From contig CAVOTI010000005.1 in the NCBI GenBank assembly GCA_963699105.1, positions 992,001 to 1,056,000 of the forward strand: a DNA stretch of 64,000 bases, read 5' to 3'. The notes beneath the pieces are model-generated. The model ran no database searches. It was not told the origin of the DNA and saw nothing but the letters and a program-made list of their open reading frames with translations. The number at the start of each line of letters is the position of its first letter. Position 1 is the stretch's first letter. This document shows positions 42,261 to 50,948 of the stretch, piece by piece. A program made the position numbers and the translations under genes. This stretch comes from Bog-756 sp963699105. Its GTDB lineage: Bacteria; Actinomycetota; Acidimicrobiia; Acidimicrobiales; RAAP-2.

Positions 42261-44054
42261 CTACCCGCCCGAAGGCCGGCTGACCACGGTCGACCGGACC
42301 CAAGGGATCGTGACCTTCGCATGCCGGGTCGAAGCCAGGGCCGAGGCCACGTGGTCGGCCAGGGTCTCGAGGGCCCGGATGTCCTCGCCGTCGAGCTGGC
42401 GCGGTCTGGAATGGGCGAGCACCACGCTGCCCACCCGGGCCCGCTGGGCCCACAGCGGGAGGACCACCACCGCTCTGGCTCCTCCGTCGCGCAACGAGGC
42501 GCTCCCCACGAACTCCCGTCCCACCGCGTCGCCGCCGGTGTAGCAGGAGCGGATGTCGTCGACCAACGAACAAAGAGAGCCGAGCTCGCCGGCGGTCAGC
42601 CGCAACAACCCCGGTTCGAGGGGACCGGCGGCGGCGGCCATCGACGGTCCCTCGGGTCCGTCGACGATCAGGGCGGCGGAGTCCATACGCGAAGCGTCCC
42701 GCAGGCATCGAGTCAGATCACCGGGCATGGTGGGTGTGTCGGCCACACCGCTGATGGCGATGGACGCCTGGACGATGCGGTCCCATGACGATTCTTCGGG
42801 GCGCTCGCCGATGACGGCCAGCCGGTCGGCCAGCAGGGCGGCGGCGGCCTCGAGTTGCCCGAGCATCCCCGGGGGCAGCGGGGTCAGGGACTCCACGTTG
42901 AGGGCGCCGATGGTCCTGGTCCCGATGGTGACCGGGACGCAGATCTCCGACACCACGCCCGGGATCGCCTCCAGGTAGCCGGGGTGCTTCGAGACATCGT
43001 GGACGACGATCGGTCGACCGGATTTCCACGTCCGTCCGGTGATCCCGGCGCAGCCCGACATGCCGTCGAGGATCTGCCACAGTCCGCGTTGGGCGATGCA
43101 ACGGAGCTCCCCGTGTCGTTCGAGGTAGACGCTGGGCATGATCTGGCCCTGCCGGAACAGATGGTCGACCACCACCGAGCACGCCCGGGCGGGCTCGGTG
43201 GCCCGGTCGATGGCCTCGGCCAGCCGGCTCTCCGGGTCGGCCGATCCGGCACCCACCGCTCGGACCACCGTCATCTTGAACGACGACCGGTCCGGGGTGA
43301 CCGGAGGAGCAACCGCCGGCCAGGCGGGGCCGGGTCGGGCCAGGAGGTACCCCTGGACCAGATCGACCTCAGCGTCTCGGAGCACCTCGAGCTCGGTCGA
43401 CGTCTCCACACCCTCGGCGATCACACTGGTGCCGACCTCGGCGGCGAAAGCCGCCACCGCGCTGACCAGGGCTCGGCGATTCCGGTCGCGGTCCAGATGG
43501 CGGACCAGCTCACGGTCGAGCTTCAAGAAGTCGGGGGTGAGCTCGATCACATGGCGCAGGCTCGAATACCCCGCTCCGGTGTCGTCGATGGCGATGCGGA
43601 CGCCCCGGGACAACCAGGGAGCCAGGTCACGGCGAAGCTCCTGGTAGTCACCGACCGCCTCCTGCTCGGTCAGCTCGATCACCAGTCGGTCGGGGAGCCG
43701 GTCGAGGACATCCAAGGCCAACGGGTTGGCCAGCAGGGAGGGGCTGAGATTGACGAACAGCAAGCGGTCGTCGGGTGTCGGGCCGAGCTCGGTGGCCGCC
43801 CGCAGGCAGGCGATCTCGAGGTGGCTCCGCAGCCCGACCTCCTCGGCTCGGGCCAACCACCAGTCCGGTGCCCGCAACGGTTGGAGCGGCATCCGGGCCA
43901 GGGACTCGTATCCGACGACGAGTTGATCGGCGGCCCGGACCACCGGTTGCACGTGGGCCTCGATCACTCCCGGCTGGCACAGCTCTTCGATGGCCCGACG
44001 GGCCGCGACCACGTCGCCGGGCCCCACTTCCAGGAGCCCGGTTCGGGGAGCCAT
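42261..44054 (-). CDS. EAL-domain cyclic-di-GMP phosphodiesterase with two GAF domains
   Basis: A cytosolic signalling protein of 597 residues. The N-terminal EAL domain (~15-255) keeps metal and substrate residues in divergent form: YESLARM for EALLR, FVNLSPSLL, ELTEQEAV, AIDDTGAGYSSLR for DDFGxG, FLKLDRELV and IAEGVET. Activity is therefore plausible. Two GAF-like sensory domains follow (~275-420 with SGCAGITGRTWKSGRPIVVH, and ~435-590). ATG 44054 is the start; a preceding open frame to 44639 is not supported. EAL followed by GAFs reverses the common GAF-GGDEF-EAL order. Confidence 0.85.
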   Translation of the reverse strand: MAPRTGLLEVGPGDVVAARRAIEELCQPGVIEAHVQPVVRAADQLVVGYESLARMPLQPLRAPDWWLARAEEVGLRSHLEIACLRAATELGPTPDDRLLFVNLSPSLLANPLALDVLDRLPDRLVIELTEQEAVGDYQELRRDLAPWLSRGVRIAIDDTGAGYSSLRHVIELTPDFLKLDRELVRHLDRDRNRRALVSAVAAFAAEVGTSVIAEGVETSTELEVLRDAEVDLVQGYLLARPGPAWPAVAPPVTPDRSSFKMTVVRAVGAGSADPESRLAEAIDRATEPARACSVVVDHLFRQGQIMPSVYLERHGELRCIAQRGLWQILDGMSGCAGITGRTWKSGRPIVVHDVSKHPGYLEAIPGVVSEICVPVTIGTRTIGALNVESLTPLPPGMLGQLEAAAALLADRLAVIGERPEESSWDRIVQASIAISGVADTPTMPGDLTRCLRDASRMDSAALIVDGPEGPSMAAAAGPLEPGLLRLTAGELGSLCSLVDDIRSCYTGGDAVGREFVGSASLRDGGARAVVVLPLWAQRARVGSVVLAHSRPRQLDGEDIRALETLADHVASALASTRHAKVTIPWVRSTVVSRPSGG

Positions 44055-44193
44055 TGCCCTGCATCGGCCACTCACCGCCCGAGCTTGAGCGCCGCCGACG
44101 GAAAATCCCGGACCGGGAACCGGATGTCGGGAGGGGAGAGGGCCGGACGGCCCCGGCCCGACGCCCCCTCCGGGGTCCGTTCGGGGCGGTGAC

Positions 44194-44787
44194 CTACGGG
44201 GCGGTCGGCTGTATGGGAAACCGCACCGAGACGGTCTCGGACTCCGTGGTGGTGGTGACGGGAAATCCCGACTTGTGGAACACGGCCAGCATGGCGTGGT
44301 TCTCCGCCAGGGTCTGGGCGGTGAAGACGGTGATGCCCCTACCGAGGGCGGCATCGGCCAGTTGCCGAAGAAGGACGGTGCCGATCCCATGGTGTTGGTA
44401 CTCGTCGGCCACCACAAATGCCACCTCCGCCTCCGACGTCGCCGGAGTGCGTTCGTAGCGGCCGACGGCCACGATGCGGTCCCCGCGCTCGGCCACCAGA
44501 GCCAGTCGGTCGACGTAGTCGACGTGGGTGAAGTGTTCGATCTCGGGGGGCGACAACACCGGGTGGACGAAGAAGAACCGTCGGTACACCGACCGATCCG
44601 ACAGTCGGCGGTGAAAGGCCTGCAGACCGGCGGCGTCACCGGATCGGATCGGTCGGATGTGGATCCGGTCGCCCCCGGGCGTGACCATGTCGCTCACCAG
44701 GCCGTCGGGATAGCCCTCATCCCGAAGTGTCCCGGCCTCCGGCGCCGGTGGTCCGGGACGCTCGTCGGGCTGTCCAGATTGGTTCAC
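44194..44787 (-). CDS. GNAT-family acetyltransferase
   Basis: A 197-residue N-acetyltransferase. After a ~35-residue variable N-terminus, IHIRPIRSGDAAGLQAFHRR begins the fold. The acetyl-CoA site is VVADEYQHHGIGTVLLRQL (Q/RxxGxG/A form). RFFFVHPVLSPPEIEHFTHV resembles the Pat-type protein lysine acetyltransferase domain. GTG 44787 has AGAGAGG about 9 nt upstream. The substrate could be a protein such as acyl-CoA synthetase, but this is inference. Confidence 0.85.
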   Translation of the reverse strand: MNQSGQPDERPGPPAPEAGTLRDEGYPDGLVSDMVTPGGDRIHIRPIRSGDAAGLQAFHRRLSDRSVYRRFFFVHPVLSPPEIEHFTHVDYVDRLALVAERGDRIVAVGRYERTPATSEAEVAFVVADEYQHHGIGTVLLRQLADAALGRGITVFTAQTLAENHAMLAVFHKSGFPVTTTTESETVSVRFPIQPTAP

Positions 44788-45043
44788 TCCGATGGACCTC
44801 TCTTCTGGCGCCAGGGCTGGTCCGCCCGACGCCCGCCGTCCCGATCACCCGGCGTCGGTCCAGCGTGACACAGTCCCGCCGGGGCGCCGGCAATGGACCG
44901 AATCCCCTCGCCTCTCCGTCCCGGGTCGGTCTACCGTGAGACCCGGGGACGGTCGCCGGATCCTCGGATCGAGCGGCGGCGTCGGCCGACGCACCCGCCC
45001 ACCTTTACGGCCGGCTGGTCGGGGTCCGAACAGGAGGCACCAC

Positions 45044-46063
45044 ATGGCACCGGAAACCATGAGCGCGTGGGTGGTGGAGATCCCGGGTCCGATCGACGCC
45101 CACCCGCTCCGCCGGGTCGAGCGGCCGGTACCGGTCCCGGGGGCCGGTGAGATACGGCTGCATGTGCGGACCTGCGGGGTGTGCCGGACCGACCTTCACC
45201 TGGCCGAAGGGGACCTCACGCCCAAACGCCACCAGGTCGTCCCGGGCCACGAGGTGGTGGGGATCGTCGACCGGCTGGGGCCGGGAAGCGGACGGTTCCG
45301 CCTGGGGGACCGGGTCGGCGTGCCGTGGCTGGCCCGGACCTGCGGCGTCTGCCGCTTCTGCACGTCGGGCCGGGAGAACCTCTGCACCGACCCGCGGTTC
45401 ACCGGATGGGACGTGGACGGCGGTTATGCCGAGTACGCGGTGGTCAACCAGGAGTTCGCCTATGCCATCCCCGAACGGTTCAGCGACGAGGAGGCGGCAC
45501 CCCTCTTGTGCGCAGGCATCATCGGCTACCGGGCCCTGCGCCGGTCCCGACTCCCCGCCGGTGGCCGTCTGGGGCTCTACGGGTTCGGAGGATCGGCCCA
45601 CCTGGCCGCCCAGATCGCCATGGGCGAAGGCGCCCGCGTCCACGTGCTGACGCGGGCGGCGGCCGCCCGTGACCTGGCCACCCGGTTGGGGGCGGCCAGC
45701 GTGGGGGACGCCACGGCCCGGCCCCCCGAACCACTGGACTCCGCCATCCTCTTCGCCCCGGTGGGGACGCTGGTGTTGCCGGCCCTCGAGGCACTGGAGC
45801 GCGGCGGCACCTTGGCCATCGCCGGCATCCATCTCACCGACATCCCCCCGCTCAACTACCAACGGCACCTCTTCGAGGAGCGGGAGCTGTGCAGCGTGAC
45901 GGCCAACACCCGTGACGACGGTGTGGCGTTCCTGGAAGCGGCGGCGGCACTGCCGGTGCGGGTGTCGACGGTGGCCTACGACATGGACCGGGCCAACCGG
46001 GCGCTGGCCGATCTGGCTCATGACCACGTCGACGGGGCGGCGGTGCTGGTGAACCCCTGGTGA
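45044..46063 (+). CDS. Zinc-dependent alcohol dehydrogenase family protein
   Basis: An MDR-type zinc alcohol dehydrogenase of 339 residues. Catalytic-zinc motifs are TCGVCRTDLHLAEGDL and VPGHEVVG; structural zinc cysteines are CGVCRFCTSGRENLC. The cofactor loop is GLYGFGGSAHLAAQIA. GGAGG is 7-8 nt before ATG 45044. TACCGT at about 44932 could be its -10, leaving a ~100-nt leader. It directly precedes a mycofactocin-coupled SDR and an mftD homologue, so it may belong to an alcohol-oxidation module. Confidence 0.88.
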   Translation: MAPETMSAWVVEIPGPIDAHPLRRVERPVPVPGAGEIRLHVRTCGVCRTDLHLAEGDLTPKRHQVVPGHEVVGIVDRLGPGSGRFRLGDRVGVPWLARTCGVCRFCTSGRENLCTDPRFTGWDVDGGYAEYAVVNQEFAYAIPERFSDEEAAPLLCAGIIGYRALRRSRLPAGGRLGLYGFGGSAHLAAQIAMGEGARVHVLTRAAAARDLATRLGAASVGDATARPPEPLDSAILFAPVGTLVLPALEALERGGTLAIAGIHLTDIPPLNYQRHLFEERELCSVTANTRDDGVAFLEAAAALPVRVSTVAYDMDRANRALADLAHDHVDGAAVLVNPW

Positions 46064-46126
46064 AGCCGGTCCGGGCCGGATCGACGGCGTTTCGGTCGGA
46101 GGCGGCGGCTCGGAGACCGGGCCCCC

Positions 46127-46155
46127 TTGCCATTGGCACTGAGTGCCAATAACAT
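46127..46155 (+). promoter_or_regulatory. Promoter with 19-bp palindromic operator in the spacer
   Basis: TTGCCA (46127-46132) and TAACAT (46150-46155) are separated by 17 bp. The palindrome ATTGGCACTGAGTGCCAAT (46132-46150) fills that spacer exactly, with 9-bp arms and one central base. This is a textbook arrangement for a TetR-type repressor blocking polymerase. It controls the SDR-mftD unit. Confidence 0.7.
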
Positions 46156-46273
46156 TCGGCATCAGCGTCGTGTCCAACCACCGGCACCCACGGAGGTGCC
46201 GCCCGAGGCGTGCCGGCCCGGAGCGGGCGCGGGCTCGGAACGCCACCCGGTCGAGAGCGAGTCGAGCAGAACC

Positions 46274-47083
46274 ATGAGCGGACGTGTGGAAGGAAAGGTC
46301 GCCTTCATCACCGGCGCCGCCCGGGGGCAGGGGCGCAGCCACGCCCTCAGATTGGCGGAGGAGGGCGCCGACATCATCGCCGTCGACGTTCTGGAGGACT
46401 ACCAGTCGGTTGTCTACCCGATGGCGTCGCTGACTGATCTGGACGAAACAGCCGAGCTGGTCGAGGAGAGGGGTGGTCGCATCGTCACCGGCAAGGTCGA
46501 CGTCAGAGACCCGGACTCGCTCACCACCGCCCTGAGCCACGGTGTGACCGAGCTCGGACATCTGGACATCGTCTGTGCCAACGCCGGGATCTGCTCCGTC
46601 CAGACCTGGGACCAGGTCGATGCCAGGATATGGCAGGACACCCTGGACACCAACCTGACCGGGGTGTGGAACACCATGGTGGCGGCTGTTCCCCACCTGA
46701 TCACCAATGGCGGAGGCTCCATCATCGCCACCAGCTCGGTGGCGGGCATCAAGGGACTCCCGTTCGTCACCCCGTACGCCGCCTCCAAGCACGGCGTGGT
46801 GGGCATCGCCCGGTCGATGGCCCACGAGCTGGCCAAGCACCGCATCAGGGTGAACACCGTGCATCCCACCGGGGTCAACACGCCGATGCTCCAGGGGCTC
46901 GGCGGCCTCGATCCCCTGCTCAGCCGGGATCCGGAGCTCGGCGGCATCTTCCAGAACACCTACCCGGTCCAGACGGTGGAGCCCCGCGACGTGAGCGAGG
47001 CGGTGGTCTATCTCGCCTCGGACGAGTCCCGCTACGTGACCGGTCTCGAGTTCACCATCGACGCCGGAGCCACCATCCGGTGA
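46274..47083 (+). CDS. Mycofactocin-coupled SDR-family oxidoreductase
   Basis: A short-chain dehydrogenase/reductase of 269 residues. TGAARGQGRSHALRLAEEGA is the cofactor loop, CANAGICSVQTWDQV the NAG block and TPYAASKHGVVGIARSM the YxxxK site. The insert VDVLEDYQSVVYPMASLTD after the second strand is the hallmark of the mycofactocin-coupled SDR subfamily, which holds NAD tightly and is re-oxidised by mycofactocin. ATG 46274 follows a ~110-nt leader. It is 43 bp from the mftD homologue. Confidence 0.88.
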   Translation: MSGRVEGKVAFITGAARGQGRSHALRLAEEGADIIAVDVLEDYQSVVYPMASLTDLDETAELVEERGGRIVTGKVDVRDPDSLTTALSHGVTELGHLDIVCANAGICSVQTWDQVDARIWQDTLDTNLTGVWNTMVAAVPHLITNGGGSIIATSSVAGIKGLPFVTPYAASKHGVVGIARSMAHELAKHRIRVNTVHPTGVNTPMLQGLGGLDPLLSRDPELGGIFQNTYPVQTVEPRDVSEAVVYLASDESRYVTGLEFTIDAGATIR

Positions 47084-47126
47084 GTGGGGACGGGGCGCGG
47101 TTCCCGACGAGGACAGGAATCCAGCA

Positions 47127-48312
47127 ATGAAGAACCCATGGTTCGAAACGGTGGCCGAGGCCCAGCGTCGGGCCAAGCGGCGCTTGCCCAGGTCGGTCTA
47201 TGCCGCCCTGGTGGCCGGGTCCGAGAAGGGCCTCACGGCCAGCGACAACGTCGAGGCGTTCACCGAGCTCGGCCTGGCCCCCCATGTGGCCGGGCTGTCG
47301 GCCAAACGCGATCTCTCGACCACGGTGATGGGTCAGCCGATCTCGTTCCCGGTGGTCATCTCCCCCACCGGCGTCCAGGCCGTCCACCCCGACGGCGAGG
47401 TGGCGGTGGCCCGGGCCGCCGCCGCCCGGGGGACGGCCATGGGGCTCAGCTGCTTCGCCAGCAAGTCGATCGAGGAGGTGGCGGCGGCCAATCCTCAGGT
47501 CTTCTTCCAGACCTACTGGATCGGGGACAAAGAGGAGATGATCCAGCGGATCGAGCGGGCCCGGGCCGCCGGAGCGGTGGGCCTCATCGCCACCTTCGAC
47601 TGGTCGTTCTCCAACGGACGCGACTGGGGGAGCCCGGCCATCCCCGAGCGCATCGAGTTCAAGACCGCCGTGCAGTTCGGGCCCGAGGTGCTGGTCCGGC
47701 CCCAGTGGCTGCGGGAGTTCGCCCGCACCCTCTCGGTTCCCGATCTGACCGTACCCAACCTGGGCCGGCCCGGTGAGCCGTTGCCCACCTTTTTCGAGGC
47801 CTATGGCCGGTGGATGCAGACCCCGCCGCCGTCGTGGGACGACGTGGCCTGGCTGCGACAGCAGTGGGAGGGTCCGTTCATGCTGAAGGGCGTGACCCGG
47901 GTGGACGATGCCAGACGGGCCGTCGACCTCGGAGTGACGGCCATATCGGTGTCCAACCACGGCGGGAACAACCTGGACGGCACCCCGGGGACGATCCGGG
48001 TGCTGCCGGTGATCGCCGACACCGTCGGCCACCAGGTCGAGGTCCTGCTCGACGGCGGAGTGCGCCGGGGCGGCGACGTGGCCAAGGCCCTGGCCCTGGG
48101 GGCACGGGCGGTGATGATCGGGCGTGCCTATCTGTGGGGACTCGCCGCCAACGGCCAAGCCGGCGTGGAGAACGTCCTGGACATTCTCGCGCGGTGGCCT
48201 CGACTCGGCGGTGCTCGGATTGGGTCACGCCTCGATCGACGGACTCTCGCCCGCCGACCTCGTCATCCCCCCCGGTTTCACCCGCACCATGGGAGCCGGA
48301 GACCAGGCCTGA
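47127..48312 (+). CDS. mftD: MftD-like FMN alpha-hydroxy-acid-dehydrogenase family protein, with one-base frame break
   Basis: An FMN protein closely resembling MftD, the pre-mycofactocin synthase that deaminates the AHDP intermediate. Diagnostic blocks are NPWFETVAEAQRRAKRRLP, SPTGVQAVHPDGEVAVARAA, WMQTPPPSWDDVAWLR and ISVSNHGGNNLDGTPGTIRV. LLDGGVRRGGDV binds the FMN phosphate. Near 48188 an extra C breaks the frame after ENVLDIL; removing it gives RGGLDSAVLGLGHASIDGLS and a stop at 48312 (~394 residues). AGGA lies ~11 nt before ATG 47127. No mftA, mftB, mftC, mftE or mftF is in the window. Confidence 0.87.
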
Positions 48313-48355
48313 TCAGCCGGGCCCTTCGATGGCGGCGTCCGGTGCGGTCCGGCCA

Positions 48356-49516
48356 TCACCGTCGGTGGCCATGCCTCCGGACCAGTACCACGGTCGGCCA
48401 GATGGCGATGGCCGCCGACAGGACCAGGGCGACGCCGATCCCCGACTTTCCCGAGCCGGGCACGAGGAGGCCGATCAGGGCGACCGAGGCGACCGACCAC
48501 GCCGCCACCGCCCCGACCACCACGACGGGGGTACCGATGACGTGGCTGCGACCACCGAACGAGGACCAGGGTTGATCGAGATCGCTGTCGGGTGCCGGGC
48601 CCCCGGCGACCTCCCGGTCCGGGGGCGTATCGCCGGACCGCTTGGCGAACAGCAGGGCCACCGGGGCGGCCCACCGCTCCAGACGAAGCACCAGGTCGGG
48701 GTTCCTCGAGATCAGGAGGTTGCTCCCGATGGCGAAGACGACGTAGAGGATGAATCCCACGTGGGCCAGGAACCCGATCGGGATCAGCAGGATCAGGATG
48801 ACCACCCGCGCCACGTTCAGCCCGGCCCTCGACAGGTTCCGTCGGGCGGTGGGTGCGTCGGGATCGGCACGCGCCGCTCGGGCCAGAAGTTCGGTCCCCT
48901 CCCGCCGCTTGCCGGCGGCCCGTAGGGCGACACCCAGGTTGTTCAGAGCTGCGTAGTTGTCCGGCTCGATGGCCAACGCCTTCCGGCTGGCAGTGATGGC
49001 CGCCTTCCAGTTTTTCGTCCCCAGGGCCACGAGGCTGGCGGCGACCCAGGTGGCGGCGCTGTTGGGAGCCAACCGGATGGCGGCCTGTGCGGCGTCGTCA
49101 GCCTGGCGGAGTTCGCCGATGAGGGGGAGGGCCTGGGCCAGTCCGATGTGAGCGTTGGGATCCCAGGGAGCCAACCGGACGGCCTCCCGGGCCGAGGCGA
49201 CGGCCTCGTGTCCCAGCCGGGTCCGGTCGGCGCCGGAGCTCTGCCGGGCCAGCGTGGACAGCGCCGTGCCCCGCAGGCGGAATCCGATGGCCGATTCCGG
49301 AGCCCGGCGGATGGCCTCATCGGCCATCTGGGCGGCTTCGGACAGACGGCCCTCGCCGTAGAGGGCGCGGGACCACTCGCAGAACGGGCGCGGGTCCAGT
49401 GGCACCAGCGCCGACGCTTCCCGCGCCCGCTCGGCCGCCGCCTGATACCGCCTGACCCTGATGAGGGCGTCGGCCTCGGCCAGGAGGGAGACGACCCGTT
49501 GGCCGGAGTCGGTCAC
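48356..49516 (-). CDS. Tetratricopeptide-repeat protein with C-terminal membrane helices
   Basis: A 386-residue protein. At least five TPR units occupy residues ~5-230 (for example AAERAREASALVPLDPRPF and SRKALAIEPDNYAALNNLGV). Then come a helix pair (VVILILLIPIGFLAHVGFIL) and two more helices near the C-terminus (VVVVGAVAAWSVASVALIGL). GTG 49516 lies 9 bp after the stop of the upstream AAA gene, so the two genes are probably co-translated. It may tether the ATPase or its client to the membrane; the function is unknown. Confidence 0.8.
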   Translation of the reverse strand: MTDSGQRVVSLLAEADALIRVRRYQAAAERAREASALVPLDPRPFCEWSRALYGEGRLSEAAQMADEAIRRAPESAIGFRLRGTALSTLARQSSGADRTRLGHEAVASAREAVRLAPWDPNAHIGLAQALPLIGELRQADDAAQAAIRLAPNSAATWVAASLVALGTKNWKAAITASRKALAIEPDNYAALNNLGVALRAAGKRREGTELLARAARADPDAPTARRNLSRAGLNVARVVILILLIPIGFLAHVGFILYVVFAIGSNLLISRNPDLVLRLERWAAPVALLFAKRSGDTPPDREVAGGPAPDSDLDQPWSSFGGRSHVIGTPVVVVGAVAAWSVASVALIGLLVPGSGKSGIGVALVLSAAIAIWPTVVLVRRHGHRR

Positions 49517-49524
49517 CGAGCCGC

Positions 49525-50802
49525 CTAGCGGTATCGGCGCTGCCGCAAGTGGGCGGCCAGCTCGTCGTACTCGCCGGCGGCATTGGCATAGCGAACGTGG
49601 TTGCGGGCCGACTCGAACCATGCCGCGGTACTGGGGCGGGTGGCGGCGATGGCCGCCCGGAGCTGGTCAGCGCCGATCGGCTGCACGTTGGAGGTGCGCA
49701 GGGCCTCGCCGAGGGCCCGTTCGGCGGCGTCCTCGCACACCAGGCGAAGGTCGGCACCGGACATCCCGTCTGTCGCCCGGGCCAACTCGTCGAAGTCGAC
49801 GGGTCCGAGCGGACGGTCGGCGAGGTTGGAGCGGAGGATGGCCGCTCGGGCGTCGGCATCCGGCGGCAGGAGGAGCATGGTCCGATCGAAGCGCCCGGGG
49901 CGCCGCAACGCCGGATCGACGTCCCAGGGTTGGTTGGTGGCACCGATGACGAAGATGCCTTCGTTGGACGTCTCCACCCCGTCCAGCTCGACCAGCAGCT
50001 GGGCCACCACGTTGCGGGCCGAGCTCCGGCCGAGGTCCATCCGGGAGTGACCGATGGCGTCCAACTCATCGAAGAAGAGCACGCACGGAGTGTTGCGCCT
50101 GGCCATGTCGAACAGGTCATGCAGCTGCTTCTCCGAATTGCCCAACCACATGTCGAGGATCTGGTGCAGGCCCACCGTGACGAACCGGGCCCCCAGCTCG
50201 CCGGCCACGGCCCGAGCCAGAAACGTCTTGCCGCATCCGGGCGGCCCCCACAACAGGAGGCCTCCCCGTAGGTGGGCGCCGTAGGTCCGCCGCAGCTCGG
50301 GATTGCGCAGCGGGGCCAGAAACGACTGCTCCAGCCGCTCCTTGACGTCGTAGAGGCCGCCCACGTCGGCCAGGGTCACCGGCTCCAGATAGCCGGCATC
50401 GGCCAAAACGTCATGGAGGAACCGGTCCCAGTCGGGCTCCTCGGATGGCTCCCCCGCCACGGCGCCGCGCAAGATCGGCTCGCCGCCCATCGGTCCGGGG
50501 GCGACCGGTGCCGGCCCGCTCCGGACCGGGACATCCGGCAGCGGGCCGGACAGCGACTCGTGCATCCGCTTCCAGCCCGGGGCCCGGGGGTCGCCCAGCA
50601 CCTCCCCGACCCGGGCCGCCATACCCAGGGCCTCGACCTGATCTGGTTGGGCGTGGAGCACCGCTTCGAGGTGGCCGAGGGCGTCCTGCGGCCGTCCGGC
50701 ATCGATCAACAGGCCGGCCAGATGGGTCCGGAGAGCGGCGTTGCCGGGCTCGGCCGCGACCGCGGCTTCGATGGCGCGGATGACGTCGGGTTCTGGTGCC
50801 AT
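49525..50802 (-). CDS. AAA ATPase with N-terminal TPR-like region
   Basis: A 425-residue protein. Residues ~5-60 are TPR-like (RTHLAGLLIDAGRPQDALGH). The AAA domain follows: Walker A LLLWGPPGCGKTFLARAVAG, Walker B PCVLFFDELDAIGHSRM and the arginine finger region PALRRPGRFDRTMLL. The lid is GMSGADLRLVCEDAAERAL. It resembles single-ring FtsH/CDC48-type AAA domains but lacks a protease domain. ATG 50802 lies 9 nt after TACGAT. Together with the TPR membrane gene downstream it forms a two-gene unit of unknown role. Confidence 0.85.
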   Translation of the reverse strand: MAPEPDVIRAIEAAVAAEPGNAALRTHLAGLLIDAGRPQDALGHLEAVLHAQPDQVEALGMAARVGEVLGDPRAPGWKRMHESLSGPLPDVPVRSGPAPVAPGPMGGEPILRGAVAGEPSEEPDWDRFLHDVLADAGYLEPVTLADVGGLYDVKERLEQSFLAPLRNPELRRTYGAHLRGGLLLWGPPGCGKTFLARAVAGELGARFVTVGLHQILDMWLGNSEKQLHDLFDMARRNTPCVLFFDELDAIGHSRMDLGRSSARNVVAQLLVELDGVETSNEGIFVIGATNQPWDVDPALRRPGRFDRTMLLLPPDADARAAILRSNLADRPLGPVDFDELARATDGMSGADLRLVCEDAAERALGEALRTSNVQPIGADQLRAAIAATRPSTAAWFESARNHVRYANAAGEYDELAAHLRQRRYR

Positions 50803-50910
50803 CTGGTCATCATCGTATGTCGGCGAACCCGGGGTCCCGTCGGCCCGCCCGGGGTCGGTAACCCGGTCGGCGCCCCCGCCCGGGTGCTGGTATGGCGAGC
50901 CGCCACGCGC

Positions 50911-50916
50911 TAGGTT
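50911..50916 (+). promoter_or_regulatory. -10 box TAGGTT upstream of the PhyH gene
   Basis: TAGGTT ends 6 nt before TTG 50923, which opens a short frame (TTG to TGA 50952) overlapping the proposed PhyH start by TTGA. Confidence 0.4.
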
Positions 50917-50948
50917 GCCCTCTTGCGCACCACTATGGAATTGACCCC

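Noticed and set aside
46132..46150. CIRCE heat-shock element
   Set aside because: CIRCE has a 9-bp spacer between TTAGCACTC and GAGTGCTAA; here the arms abut around one base and read ATTGGCACT.
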